Origin: Bacteroidota bacterium
GTDB lineage: Bacteria > Bacteroidota > Bacteroidia > Bacteroidales > Paludibacteraceae
Direction: 5' to 3'
Assembly (NCBI GenBank): GCA_030706465.1
Contig: JAUZOM010000017.1
Location: 1 to 37,027, forward strand
Length of the DNA: 37,027 nt
Under the pieces are notes generated by a model. It did not search any database. It was not told where the DNA came from and was given only the letters and a program-made list of their open reading frames with translations. Of this stretch, positions 25,584-35,186 are shown in pieces (position 1 is the stretch's first letter; each line of letters begins with the position of its first letter). The translations under genes were made by a program, and so were the position numbers.

Positions 25584-26633
25584 TCAGAGAATCAACATGG
25601 CATCTCCATAAACTCCAAACCTGTATCCTTCTTTAATGGCTACATCATAAGCCTTCATGATCAAATCATAATCACCAAAAGCAGCGGTAAGCATAATTAA
25701 AGTGGAATAAGGCAAATGGAAATTTGTAATCAATGAATTAGCCACCGTAAAGTCATAAGGAGGAAAAATAAATTTATTTGTCCACCCATCATACGGTTTT
25801 ATTTTACCTTCTGTTCCGACAACAGTTTCCAGCGCACGCATAACCGTTACTCCTACGGCACAAATATTACGGTTCTCATCATGGGCTTGATTTACTTTTT
25901 CAGCCGTTTCAGGTGAAACCGACATTTGTTCAGAGTCCATTTTATGCTTGGTTAGATCTTCCACATCTATTTCGCGGAAATTACCCAAACTCATGTGCGA
26001 AGTAACAAATGCCGTATCAATCCCTTTAATTTCCATCCGTTTCATCAACTCGCGACTGAAGTGCATACCAGCAGCCGGTGCAGAAACAGCTCCTTCATTT
26101 TTAGCAAAAATGGTTTGGAAACGTTCAGCATCTTCCGGTTCAACAGCCCGGGTTATATTGCGGGGCAGTGGAGTCTCCCCCAATGCGTAAAGACCTTTTT
26201 TGAATTCTTCGTGTGTACCATCGAACAGGAATCGCAGGGTACGTCCCCGTGAGGTGGTGTTATCAATCACTTCGGCAACGATTGAATCATCGTCCCCAAA
26301 ATATAATTTATTTCCAATACGTATCTTCCGTGCAGGTTCAACCAACACATCCCAAAGTCTCATTTCATGATTCAATTCGCGTAACAAAAAAACCTCAATT
26401 TGTGCACCTGTTTTTTCTTTGTTACCATACAACCGGGCAGGAAACACTTTTGTATCATTAAAAATGAATAAATCGTTTTCGTTGAAATAATCAAGTACAT
26501 CTTTAAATGATTTATGTTCGAGCTCTCCTGTTTTCCGGTGCACAACCATTAAACGGGATTCGTCACGATTTTTTGACGGATATTGGGCAATAAGCTCATC
26601 CGGTAGCTTGAATTTAAACTTAGATAACTTCAT
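25584..26633 (-). CDS. queA: S-adenosylmethionine:tRNA ribosyltransferase-isomerase
   Basis: QueA transfers and isomerises the ribosyl part of SAM onto 7-aminomethyl-7-deazaguanine in tRNA to give epoxyqueuosine. The 349-residue protein starts [14 protein letters not shown] and carries [33 protein letters not shown] and a C-terminal [17 protein letters not shown] segment, all typical. It is the last gene of the ftsX-DUF3098-uppP-truB-queA run, 53 bases after truB, and ends at a strong terminator. Confidence 0.95.
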   Translation of the reverse strand: MKLSKFKFKLPDELIAQYPSKNRDESRLMVVHRKTGELEHKSFKDVLDYFNENDLFIFNDTKVFPARLYGNKEKTGAQIEVFLLRELNHEMRLWDVLVEPARKIRIGNKLYFGDDDSIVAEVIDNTTSRGRTLRFLFDGTHEEFKKGLYALGETPLPRNITRAVEPEDAERFQTIFAKNEGAVSAPAAGMHFSRELMKRMEIKGIDTAFVTSHMSLGNFREIDVEDLTKHKMDSEQMSVSPETAEKVNQAHDENRNICAVGVTVMRALETVVGTEGKIKPYDGWTNKFIFPPYDFTVANSLITNFHLPYSTLIMLTAAFGDYDLIMKAYDVAIKEGYRFGVYGDAMLIL

Positions 26634-26686
26634 ATTTTATTGTTTAATTGTTTCTCTTTATTATTTAAAACCCTGGTCGGCAATTA

Positions 26687-27403
26687 TTAATTATCAACTG
26701 TAGATTGTTGACTATTCAAAATTTCCTGCTCCACATGCTGCACCAGATCATCAATTTGCCAGCAATCCTCCAGTCTTATATTTCCAATCCGGGTCCGTTC
26801 CAGGGCGATTAAATGGGCCCCACTCCCCAAAGCAATGCCGATATCCCTTGCCAAAGCACGAATATAGGTTCCTTTACTGCAAACTACCCGAATCCGGAGA
26901 ACAGGCAGCGTAAAATCCAACACTTCAATCTCATCTATAACCAATAATTTCGGTTTTAGTTCAATTTCCTGTCCGTTACGTGCATAATCATAAGCTCTCT
27001 TACCATCCACTTTCACAGCAGAATAAGCAGGTGGAACTTGTTGTATTTCGCCTAAAAAACCCGGTATGACGGTATCGATCAATTCTCGTGTGATATGTTC
27101 GGTGGGAAAGGTTCCATCAACCGGTAATTCTAGATCAAACGAAGGGGTTGTCTCCCCTAATTTCAGGGTCGCAATATATTCTTTGGTTTGGTATTGAAAA
27201 CTTTCAATCAGTTTGGTCGACTTTCCGGTACAAATAATCATCACCCCGGTAGCCAACGGATCAAGTGTCCCGGCATGACCTACTTTCAGTTTCTTTACGT
27301 TCAATGTTTTCTGTAGTTTCCAGCGCAATTTATTCACCAGATTAAACGAGGTCCAGTTTAGCGGCTTCGCAACGTACAATACTTCACCCTTTATAAAATC
27401 CAT
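26687..27403 (-). CDS. truB: tRNA pseudouridine(55) synthase
   Basis: TruB makes pseudouridine at position 55 in the T-loop of tRNAs. The 238-residue protein has the catalytic segment VGHAGTLDPLATG (41-53) with Asp48, and the later KVDGKRAYDYAR and CSKGTYIRALARDIG motifs. The extreme C-terminus (LNSQQSTVDN) lies in low-complexity sequence and may be variable. It is 44 bases after uppP in the same orientation, consistent with one operon. Confidence 0.95.
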   Translation of the reverse strand: MDFIKGEVLYVAKPLNWTSFNLVNKLRWKLQKTLNVKKLKVGHAGTLDPLATGVMIICTGKSTKLIESFQYQTKEYIATLKLGETTPSFDLELPVDGTFPTEHITRELIDTVIPGFLGEIQQVPPAYSAVKVDGKRAYDYARNGQEIELKPKLLVIDEIEVLDFTLPVLRIRVVCSKGTYIRALARDIGIALGSGAHLIALERTRIGNIRLEDCWQIDDLVQHVEQEILNSQQSTVDN

Positions 27404-27447
27404 CTTCTCACTTAGTTTCCTCCTTTGAAAGAAGAGGTTAAAATTCT

Positions 27448-28242
27448 TTACAGAACACTCAAATCAACACCCAGCAATAAAAGTAATAAAATGGCAATCC
27501 CTACTACAATTCTATAATATCCAAAGGCTTTAAACCCATACTTCGTAAGGAAGCCGATAAAGAACTTTATGGCTGCCATGGCTACTATAAATGCCACTAT
27601 GTTACCAATCAGTAATGTCACTAAATTTTCCGATAACATTGTTTTTCCGGCAGGATCCATAAACAATTTAAGCAATTTATAACCGGACGCTGCTGCCATG
27701 GTTGGAACAGCTAAAAAAAATGAAAATTCAGCTGCATTTTTGCGTGTGAGTTTTGTAGTCATGCCACCCACAATGGATGCCATGGAACGCGATACACCCG
27801 GAATCATAGCAATACACTGATAAAAACCGATTTTAAGAGCACGTTTCCAACCAATGGTTTGGTCTTCATTCGTTTTATTAAACCATTTATCCACGTACAA
27901 CATCAATACGCCACCCAAAACCAACATAACAGCTACCACGGTTACACTTTCAAGTAACTTATCTATTTTTTCACTAAACAAAAAGCCCAACACTAAAGCA
28001 GGAATAACAGCTATCAGCAATTTCCAGTAAAAATCAAAAGTTTGAAAGAACCTTTTCCAATAAAGGACCAACACGGATAATATAGCTCCAAACTGAATAT
28101 TAACCGTAAATGCTTTTACAAATTCCGTGCTTTCAATAGCAAGAATTTTTTGTGCGATAATCATGTGTCCTGTAGAAGATACCGGAAGAAACTCTGTTAT
28201 TCCCTCTACAATTCCCAAAATAATCGTTTGAATTAAAGTCAT
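27448..28242 (-). CDS. uppP: Undecaprenyl-diphosphate phosphatase
   Basis: This integral inner-membrane enzyme of the BacA/UppP family recycles undecaprenyl diphosphate to the monophosphate lipid carrier for peptidoglycan and polysaccharide synthesis. The 264-residue protein has the two signature motifs [14 protein letters not shown] (13-26, with Glu13 and Glu17) and PGVSRS (148-153), plus about eight hydrophobic segments. It begins two bases after the DUF3098 gene stop, so the two are almost certainly cotranscribed. Confidence 0.96.
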   Translation of the reverse strand: MTLIQTIILGIVEGITEFLPVSSTGHMIIAQKILAIESTEFVKAFTVNIQFGAILSVLVLYWKRFFQTFDFYWKLLIAVIPALVLGFLFSEKIDKLLESVTVVAVMLVLGGVLMLYVDKWFNKTNEDQTIGWKRALKIGFYQCIAMIPGVSRSMASIVGGMTTKLTRKNAAEFSFFLAVPTMAAASGYKLLKLFMDPAGKTMLSENLVTLLIGNIVAFIVAMAAIKFFIGFLTKYGFKAFGYYRIVVGIAILLLLLLGVDLSVL

Positions 28243-28244
28243 GC

Positions 28245-28472
28245 TTACTTATTCTTGGGTTTATATAATATAGCAAAAACAATGGAAATAAAGCCAAATA
28301 ATGAGATCATAGGACCTACTGTAATACGGCGGAAACTAAAAATATCAGGATTAAATTCCTTAACCGTCGATGATCCTGTCATTAGAACGAAACCCAAAAC
28401 AATTATGGCAAAGCCTACGGCAATCAATATCAAATTGATTTTACCTAAAGTGAAGTTTTTGTTATTTTCCAT
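28245..28472 (-). CDS. Small two-helix membrane protein, DUF3098 family
   Basis: This 75-residue protein has two hydrophobic helices (about 13-31 and 52-69) joined by a polar loop containing [15 protein letters not shown], matching the DUF3098 family found between ftsX and uppP in Bacteroidetes. No biochemical function is known. The tight linkage suggests a role with the cell-envelope proteins FtsX or UppP. Confidence 0.87.
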   Translation of the reverse strand: MENNKNFTLGKINLILIAVGFAIIVLGFVLMTGSSTVKEFNPDIFSFRRITVGPMISLFGFISIVFAILYKPKNK

Positions 28473-28537
28473 TTTTATTATTATTGAAATATGATGTTGA
28501 ACTGTTGAAATCAGACAATCAAACCAGGATTTTCCGG

Positions 28538-29419
28538 TTAGATAAAATACATATCATTGATATTCATCCGCAAATAGCGACCTACGGAAAAGTAGGATGA
28601 AACAGCTGTCAGGGTTATACCCAGAACGATAACTATACCTCCGACAATACAAGCCGTTAAAGGTTGAATGATAGATCCGGGCATTCCAAACTCGTAGTGT
28701 ACAAAATAAACCACCGCAGAAAGGAAAAGAATGGAAATAACGGAAGCAGCCAACCCGTTCAACATGCTGCTACGAATATAGGGACGGCGAATAAACCAGG
28801 GAGTTGCCCCGACCAATTTCATCGTATTTATCAAAAAACGATTGGAATAGAGGGACAAACGAATGGTTATATTGATAAGTGCCACCGAGACAAAAAGCAA
28901 AACAGCAGCCAGGACAAGCAAGATAAGACTCACTTTCCGTACATTATCGTTCACCAGACTCACCATGTCTCTTTGATAAACAACCCGGTTAATATGTTCG
29001 AAAGCTTTTAATTTTGATTGAACCAGACTGACGCTATCGTTATTTGCATATTGAGCATGCAATTTAACCTCTATGGATGCTTTAAGCGGATTATAGCCCA
29101 AAAACTCTTTTGGGTTTTCGCCTAAATTATTAATATGATCTTTCAACGCTTGCTCTTTCGAAATATATTCTACCGTTTTGGCATAAGGAGATAACTTCAG
29201 ATAATCTTCTATCCGCTGGGCATCTTGTCTGGCCGTACTATCGTCGAGTATAATTGATAAATTAATATTCTCCTTTACATACGTGCTCATATCATGGGCA
29301 ACAAAAAGCAACAAAAATACTAATCCAACCAGAAACAAAACCAGCGACATACTAATGGTTGAAGTTATATGAACATTCAAAAAAACAGGTTTGTTTACTT
29401 TCGATTTATCTTTTGACAT
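28538..29419 (-). CDS. ftsX: Cell division protein FtsX
   Basis: FtsX is the membrane subunit of the FtsEX complex that controls peptidoglycan hydrolases at the division site. The 293-residue protein has the expected layout: a cytoplasmic N-terminus, a first membrane helix (about 20-42), a large periplasmic loop with YISKEQALKDHINNLGENP, and three C-terminal helices. The FxSVGRYLRM end is typical. FtsE is not in this window. It is followed by DUF3098 after 65 bases and preceded by the YfhO-like gene after 35. Confidence 0.92.
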   Translation of the reverse strand: MSKDKSKVNKPVFLNVHITSTISMSLVLFLVGLVFLLLFVAHDMSTYVKENINLSIILDDSTARQDAQRIEDYLKLSPYAKTVEYISKEQALKDHINNLGENPKEFLGYNPLKASIEVKLHAQYANNDSVSLVQSKLKAFEHINRVVYQRDMVSLVNDNVRKVSLILLVLAAVLLFVSVALINITIRLSLYSNRFLINTMKLVGATPWFIRRPYIRSSMLNGLAASVISILFLSAVVYFVHYEFGMPGSIIQPLTACIVGGIVIVLGITLTAVSSYFSVGRYLRMNINDMYFI

Positions 29420-29454
29420 TTTATTCAGCGTTTATCTTTTGACAATTTATGCAT

Positions 29455-31938
29455 TTATTGCAATCTTTTTCTGCTCTTGTTCCACCGCCAGAATGCGTAT
29501 CCAAATAGACTCAATATTAACAACAGGGATGAGATTAACGCGATCGTATTTCCAATGCTGTACGACGCTGGCTCAAACTTGTATTCAATATCATAATTTC
29601 CTGCTTTAAGAGGCATTGCACGTAATAAATAATTAGCGCGGACATAAGGTACTTTATTGCCATTGATATAGGCATTCCAACCTTTATCGTAATATATTTC
29701 GGAGAAAACAGCCACCTGATTGGTCTTCGAACTGAAATGATAAACTAAATCATTCGGCTCGTACTTGATCAATGAAATATGGGCCGTAGTATCTGACTCC
29801 AGTTTGGCAGGTAACTGTGAAGCAAACAATTTATCAACCACCATTTCCTTCTTGGTATTGATCTCGCCCAACAACTTCATTTCGTCGTTTGCATTTTCCG
29901 CTACCCGAATATTGTGGATAAGCCACACATTACCATTTGCATGAGGGTTAACAATCGGTGCTGCTTCTTTATTATAGATCAGGTACTTCATGTTTAACAT
30001 ATTCAGTACCCCCAATGAATCCATCGTGTTGTTTATTATTTCCGGTGAGGTAGCCCTTCCAAAAGTTGCGAATAGCCGTCCGATTTCTTTATCGATATGC
30101 ATGTTAATCAATTCCTGGTAACGGCGCAGCTTGGCTGCATGGTATCCCCCTATATTTTTGTGAAAATAGGAAGGTGAAGCATCATTAAAGATGTTAACCG
30201 TTCCATCCAGGACCCGGAATTGCGATTTATCCTGTAAAATAATATTGTCAGCTTTCGAAGGTGTAATCAGGGTCTCGATATGGCGTGGCCGTTGGAAGCT
30301 ATCGTTGTTTAAATAACGTTTTGCAACAGGCACCAAATCAAACAACATCAAAGCCCCTAAGAGGACATAAGCCACCTTTAGTTTCAAGAAATCCTTAATG
30401 TATAACCAGATTAACCCCGCCGATAGAATCACAAACAAAAGTGACCTTAATGCATCACCTCGTAACAAAGAAGCGCGGTCCAACGGCAATGTTTCTTTCA
30501 GGAAAGCATTATTCCCGGTATATTGTGCGTCAGCAGGTGAAATAAAATCACCTGACAACGAAGGGATCAGTGCAAAAAGTAAAGCGATTCCACCTACAAT
30601 GGCTGCACTGATCATCAAGGGACGCATCAGTTTTTGTTTGTCTGTCTTTTCATTGAAAACTTCCTTTAATGCCAGTATTGCCATCAACGTCATTCCAAAA
30701 CCGGTTGCTACCAACATCATGGAAACGGTGCGGAATTTATTATACATGGGTACATAATCAATAAAGATATTGGTCAGCCACATAAAATTCTTTCCCCAGG
30801 CTAGCATCAGGGTCAATATTATCATTGGAAGCAACCACCATTTGGTACGTTTATCCACCAGAAAAATCCCCAATACAAAAAGGAAACAAATGATAGCACC
30901 AATATATACAGGGCCTGAAGTGAAAGGTTGCGATCCCCAGTAAAGCGGAAATTGATTTTCTTTCATGATTTTATTCACGTCAGGAGCTCCCAGGCTCGTC
31001 AACTTCCTGCCTGTTTCACTGTCGGCAGTCAGCGTTCCGCCGCTACCACCCCCCTTGAAATCAGGGATCAGCAAGGTCATTGTTTCGTCAATTCCATAAC
31101 TCCACTGCGTGATATAATCCTTGTTCAGTCCATGTTGTGAGTTTTGGGTATCAACCGTTAGACCGTTTGATTCACCACGCATGGTTGCCTTGCTGTAATC
31201 GTAGGTTGTCAGTAAAGAAGTTGCATTCATTCCAACCGCTATAGCAGCGGCCACCAGCAACAAGCTGCTTGTTTTCAAGAAGGAACTTATTTCTTTTTCT
31301 TTAATGCTGAAGATTAATTCAACGACAGCCAAGAAAATCAGGATGAAGACGGTATAATATAAAATCTGAACGTGATTGGCACGGATAGCCAGGCTTAGGA
31401 AAAAAGCCGTCAGTAAACTGCCCAACAATCGTTTATCCCTGAATGCCAGAAATACGCTACCAATAAGTGGCGCCATATAAGCAATCGTGATGGCTTTTGA
31501 ATTGTGCCCCGCCAAAATGATAATGAAATTATAAGAAGCAAACGAAAACGCAATAGCTCCCACTATGGCCAACCAGGGATTTATCCGGAATGCCAGTAAT
31601 AAGACGTAAAATCCCATCAGGTACAGCATGAGATTGAAGACTGTATTCGGAAAAAAACGAATCACATCTTCCACATACTTAATCAGGTTATAGGGCTGGC
31701 TCATCGAAATCTGATACGTAGGCATTCCCCCAAACATAGAGTTGGTCCATAACGTAACATCATTATGGGTGGCATTGTAATCGATAGTTTCTTTAGCCAT
31801 GCACAGCCAACTCTCGGTATCATGACCGATTAGCTGTTTTCCCTCCAGAACAGGGGAAAAATACATAAAGGAAATACAGACAAATAACAGGAAAGCAGCA
31901 ACGTGCGGAGCAAATTTGGTAAGAACTGTTTTATTCAT
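29455..31938 (-). CDS. YfhO-family polytopic membrane protein
   Basis: This 827-residue protein has about a dozen membrane segments in the first 500 residues and a soluble C-terminal region with a final helix near 800-820. It resembles the YfhO family of large GT-C-like membrane proteins. In Firmicutes YfhO takes part in glycosylating lipoteichoic acid; in Bacteroidetes the role is not established. The segment SYGIDETMTLLIPDFKGG is typical of Bacteroidetes members. I prefer the ATG at 31938 (MNKTVLTKF) over an upstream ATG at 31983, because the extra 15 residues are polar and poorly suited to precede the first membrane helix. Confidence 0.85.
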   Translation of the reverse strand: MNKTVLTKFAPHVAAFLLFVCISFMYFSPVLEGKQLIGHDTESWLCMAKETIDYNATHNDVTLWTNSMFGGMPTYQISMSQPYNLIKYVEDVIRFFPNTVFNLMLYLMGFYVLLLAFRINPWLAIVGAIAFSFASYNFIIILAGHNSKAITIAYMAPLIGSVFLAFRDKRLLGSLLTAFFLSLAIRANHVQILYYTVFILIFLAVVELIFSIKEKEISSFLKTSSLLLVAAAIAVGMNATSLLTTYDYSKATMRGESNGLTVDTQNSQHGLNKDYITQWSYGIDETMTLLIPDFKGGGSGGTLTADSETGRKLTSLGAPDVNKIMKENQFPLYWGSQPFTSGPVYIGAIICFLFVLGIFLVDKRTKWWLLPMIILTLMLAWGKNFMWLTNIFIDYVPMYNKFRTVSMMLVATGFGMTLMAILALKEVFNEKTDKQKLMRPLMISAAIVGGIALLFALIPSLSGDFISPADAQYTGNNAFLKETLPLDRASLLRGDALRSLLFVILSAGLIWLYIKDFLKLKVAYVLLGALMLFDLVPVAKRYLNNDSFQRPRHIETLITPSKADNIILQDKSQFRVLDGTVNIFNDASPSYFHKNIGGYHAAKLRRYQELINMHIDKEIGRLFATFGRATSPEIINNTMDSLGVLNMLNMKYLIYNKEAAPIVNPHANGNVWLIHNIRVAENANDEMKLLGEINTKKEMVVDKLFASQLPAKLESDTTAHISLIKYEPNDLVYHFSSKTNQVAVFSEIYYDKGWNAYINGNKVPYVRANYLLRAMPLKAGNYDIEYKFEPASYSIGNTIALISSLLLILSLFGYAFWRWNKSRKRLQ

Positions 31939-32434
31939 GATAGTACAATGGGTTTGCAGAAAGCAGTTTTCGCGAAAAATCATACAAAAGTACTACCTTT
32001 TTTCACATTTGCTATACTTATAGCGGTTAAAAATTGTTGATTTGTATATTTTGTGGCACTTATAGCAGGATCATTGATACCAGAATACGAAAGTGCAAAG
32101 TCAGTTACAACTTATTTCAAATCAACTAATAATGAATGGAAGAAAAAGGGCTCTTTAGTTGGACGGATTTATTCCAATCCGATTCCATCTATCGGACTCT
32201 CCGGTAAAGGAAACCTTTTGTACATTTACAATTAACAATGCTTTCATCCTTCTCTTAAATTAAAGCCTATAGCTATCTGTTATTTCGTTTGAAACTTGGC
32301 AAGTTCCAGTCTGGTTGTAGTAACAAATAAATCTATTTACTAAGAGATTTAAATGAAAGGATTTTTTTGAGCCGAGATTATTTCATTTCACACCTTTTTT
32401 GTTACTTTGCAGTTGAAACATAAAAACTAAAATT
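31939..32434. promoter_or_regulatory. Divergent promoter region between the YfhO-like and PspC genes
   Basis: On the minus strand TACTTTTG (31985-31992) is a -7 box for the YfhO-like gene, and TTACTTTG (32402-32409) is a weaker -7 candidate for the PspC gene on the plus strand. Neither has a clear TTTG at -33. The rest, about 400 bases, shows no convincing gene; a 60-codon open stretch from a GTG at 32053 has no family resemblance. Confidence 0.4.
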
Positions 32435-32620
32435 ATGAACAAAAAGCTTAGGCGTTCTAAGAATCAGATCGTAGGTGGAGTATGTGCCGGAATCGCGAAC
32501 TTATTTGGTTGGGATTTTACATTGGTGAGAGCCCTTTATGCTTTATTTACCATTATCTCTGTCGGAACCGGTCTTTTACTTTACATTATCCTCTGGATTA
32601 TCATGCCCGAAGAAGAATAA
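32435..32620 (+). CDS. PspC-domain small membrane protein
   Basis: The product is a 61-residue stand-alone PspC domain with KKLRRSKNQIVGGVCAGIANLFGWD leading into a single long hydrophobic helix (about 31-55) and a PEEE end. PspC domains belong to envelope-stress regulation in Proteobacteria. Short stand-alone versions are common in Bacteroidetes and are not assigned a clear role. It is convergent with the next gene, with 103 bases between stops and no obvious terminator. Confidence 0.88.
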   Translation: MNKKLRRSKNQIVGGVCAGIANLFGWDFTLVRALYALFTIISVGTGLLLYIILWIIMPEEE

Positions 32621-32723
32621 TTACCGGTTTATCCTGGAAGCAAAAAACTTCGTTTACTTGCAGTTGGGTTATTATTTCGCCAAACACAAGCCAGCGTATG
32701 CCCAGAAAGAAAAGACAGAACAC

Positions 32724-33452
32724 TCAGAAATATCTTCCTTTTATCAGGGCATGCCCAATTGTGAAATAACAGCCGGCATCAACCATGGAAAAAAGCCCAA
32801 ACCCTATAAAGGTCCAGGTAGTGAGGTGCACATTCAGTTTATTGGCTTTGTCGTGCATTGTATCGTTCAAATCATCCATTCCGCCCCGGGCAAACAGGTA
32901 TAGGAAGAATACAACAATCATGGGCAATGCATAACCGATATTATAAAGCAAGATATATCCGGTAGCTACAGGAAGTGCAGCGTGAAGTGCAGCATAGTTG
33001 CCTAAGGCAACCAGATACGGAATGGAAACAGGAAATGAAGTTACCGATATGATAACCCCTGTCCAAAAAGCGAATAAACTATTCATCGTTCGCAACCTCA
33101 GAAGAATCATATTCTCCGTCCGGTCCGGTCGCCCCTGCTTTTTCCGGTAAAAGTACCAAATTCCAATTACTGCCATTATAAGTCCCAGAATAAACTCCGA
33201 TCGGTAATAGAGCTGATTGGACAGGGCGTCTGTGGATGGAAAAAACTTGCTCAGGAAAATACGTAGCCGGTCTAACGTCATATATCCTACCATACCGCAC
33301 GCAAAATAAGCCCCGCTCAGTCCCGCAAGATAGCTTAACGCATTTTGCAACGGCTTCGCCGTTGTAAGCAACAGCATAAAAATAATAATTTGTTGTGTGG
33401 TTGACAGACTATCAAACAATGAAAGGGAAAAAGAATAAAAAATCGTATTCAT
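32724..33452 (-). CDS. Polytopic membrane protein, GAP/Sap or LysE-like
   Basis: This 242-residue protein has about six hydrophobic helices with a basic loop (YRKKQGRPDRTEN, about 104-116) in the middle. Features such as TTAKPLQNALSYLAGLSGAY near the first helices resemble GAP-family exporters of the LysE superfamily. That assignment is tentative and the substrate is unknown. It stands alone, convergent with the PspC gene. Confidence 0.6.
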   Translation of the reverse strand: MNTIFYSFSLSLFDSLSTTQQIIIFMLLLTTAKPLQNALSYLAGLSGAYFACGMVGYMTLDRLRIFLSKFFPSTDALSNQLYYRSEFILGLIMAVIGIWYFYRKKQGRPDRTENMILLRLRTMNSLFAFWTGVIISVTSFPVSIPYLVALGNYAALHAALPVATGYILLYNIGYALPMIVVFFLYLFARGGMDDLNDTMHDKANKLNVHLTTWTFIGFGLFSMVDAGCYFTIGHALIKGRYF

Positions 33453-33802
33453 TTATTTTCTTGAATTTGGCCTCTTCTTATCGCAATTTAACGGGACAGA
33501 ACTTTCCCGCAAACAGGTAAAAATTCTGTTCACCGGTTTGGATATGTTCGGGAAAATTCAATTCAGCTTTAATTGTATCCCATCGAACCATCTGCTTAAA
33601 AACGTAAAAATACAACTTTTGAATCAGACTTTCGGTAACGGCACAAATTTTATTTTAGAATACACTTTACAACTACGAGATACAGAAAACGATTAAACAA
33701 TTATTTTACTGGTTAATCATGGCACTTTTATACATTAAATAGTTCATCCATTATTTTTAGTAGGTCAGCAGCGATTCCCGATACTGTCTCTGCACTCTCA
33801 GG
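33453..33802. other. Intergenic region without recognised features
   Basis: About 350 A/T-rich bases lie upstream of the membrane-protein gene and downstream of the secreted-protein gene. I found no well-spaced TTTG/TAnnTTTG pair, no gene and no strong hairpin. Confidence 0.4.
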
Positions 33803-34855
33803 TCAATGCTGAAGTAATTTCTTCTTTGATTTGGCATCTCCTCTGTAGACAGAATTCTTGATTTTTAATATTCTGTAACAGTCATAAGGAATACTGTTTA
33901 TACCGCCATCCCACTCACGCAATTTACCCTTCCATGATTTCCCGGAATGTCCCCACAAACCCTCCGCATAAATAGGTTGACCTTCCGCCATATCAACAAC
34001 TACCATTCCATATCGCTGGAGTGCCTTGGCCACGATGGTCTCTTCCCAAGTAAGACCGAAACGTGAAAGATCGAGTGTTGGATCAAGCTGAATCACCGCA
34101 CCTTCCGGTATGCCTCCATCTACCGTTCCATCCGTCCAAGTAGCGGGATAAACGAATTCCTGAAAAGCTCCGTATCGAGTGGCACAAGAAAGTTTATGAC
34201 GGATCTCGCCGGCCATTACTTCATCATACATGATAAGCCCGGCAATAATCGGTACACCCGCTGCACGGCTTGGCCCATGAAAATGTACGCTTTCTCCATC
34301 AATTATATTATAGCTTTCCGTATTGTAAACGCCAGGACCATCGAGTGGATAGGTCATACCGGTTTTAGATTCGAAGGAACCATCAGGCAACTTACGAAAA
34401 GCCCACATATCCCAGCCAATTTTGTGGGTGCGATCGACCACGGCAAAATGGGCGTCATTTTCTGGATCGGGAGAAGCGGCAACAGGAACTGGAACTTTAT
34501 CAAAACCTGGACCATGACCGAAAAAATTGCGTATAGTAGCCCAATTCAGCTTCTCTCCTTTAGTTAAATAATGCTTTTTAATTTCATATACCGGAGTCGA
34601 ACTGTCTACTTCGTAAACGGGAACAGTCCACTTATTGCACGAGATTCCAAAATTTTCACCGGTAGGCTCTTGCTTTAACATAATGATCCATCGTGAACTA
34701 TTCGGGTCAATCTCTGGATTTTGGGGTAACGGCTGATTCCAAAAGCTGGTATCCGAAAAAAAGCGTTTTGTTTGTTGGCTTTTGACTGGTTCATAATTAT
34801 TAGCAATAGCAATAATAATTAGAATCAGCAGTTTTAAATCTGTAAGTTTTCTCAT
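33803..34855 (-). CDS. Secreted protein of unknown function
   Basis: This 350-residue protein has an N-terminal hydrophobic signal segment (about 8-20). It is Trp- and aromatic-rich, with SDTSFWNQPLPQNPEIDPNS (34-53), GWDMWAFRKLPDG, ESVHFHGPSRAAGVPIIAGL and a C-terminal LRILKIKNSVY-like region. I recognise the general pattern of extracytoplasmic proteins with FWN-P and AAGVP-type motifs found across bacteria, but no function. The HFHGPSR and RTHKIGWDMW segments would be candidates for a binding or active site. It stands alone; no promoter match was found. Confidence 0.7.
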   Translation of the reverse strand: MRKLTDLKLLILIIIAIANNYEPVKSQQTKRFFSDTSFWNQPLPQNPEIDPNSSRWIIMLKQEPTGENFGISCNKWTVPVYEVDSSTPVYEIKKHYLTKGEKLNWATIRNFFGHGPGFDKVPVPVAASPDPENDAHFAVVDRTHKIGWDMWAFRKLPDGSFESKTGMTYPLDGPGVYNTESYNIIDGESVHFHGPSRAAGVPIIAGLIMYDEVMAGEIRHKLSCATRYGAFQEFVYPATWTDGTVDGGIPEGAVIQLDPTLDLSRFGLTWEETIVAKALQRYGMVVVDMAEGQPIYAEGLWGHSGKSWKGKLREWDGGINSIPYDCYRILKIKNSVYRGDAKSKKKLLQH

Positions 34856-35027
34856 TTTGATTAAATCTGATATGGATAGTATATTTAATGGTTAGTTACA
34901 AAACAAACATTTGATAATCAATAAAAAAAAATGGTAACATAGTTGGGAATTGTCTAAAGTAAGGCTTTTAAATGTTCAATAAACCTGGTGCTAACTGAGT
35001 TTTACAAAAAATGGTAAAGAGATAGCA
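34856..35027. other. Intergenic region upstream of the secreted-protein gene
   Basis: This is A/T-rich sequence between the secreted-protein start and the transposase remnant. I see nothing specific in it. Confidence 0.35.
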
Positions 35028-35186
35028 CGAAAGCTTTAGTTCTCTACTCGGTTGAAAATGAAAGCACAGTATATTATCAGTTTCTATCGTTCAAGCTTTC
35101 AGGTTGAATTGATCTATCGGGATGCAAAGCAATACTGCGGACTGACCAACAGTTATTGCAAGATTCGAAATAAACCTGAAATCTAA
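35028..35186 (+). pseudogene. C-terminal remnant of an IS4-type DDE transposase
   Basis: In the frame of the ATG at 35058, the translation reads FYRSSFQVELIYRDAKQYCG, the C-terminal Y-R-E-K signature region of IS4-type transposases. The essential Glu and the Lys seven residues later are present, but the usual Arg three residues after the Tyr is Ser. Similarity continues upstream (FSTRLKMKAQYII) behind an in-frame TAG at 35037. The frame stops at 35184-35186, shortly after the motif. The rest of the transposase is absent, so it is dead. Confidence 0.72.

Noticed and set aside
32053-32235. 60-codon plus-strand frame from a GTG between the YfhO-like and PspC genes
   Set aside because: It has no recognisable domain, membrane helix or ribosome site, and its length is expected by chance in 450 noncoding bases.
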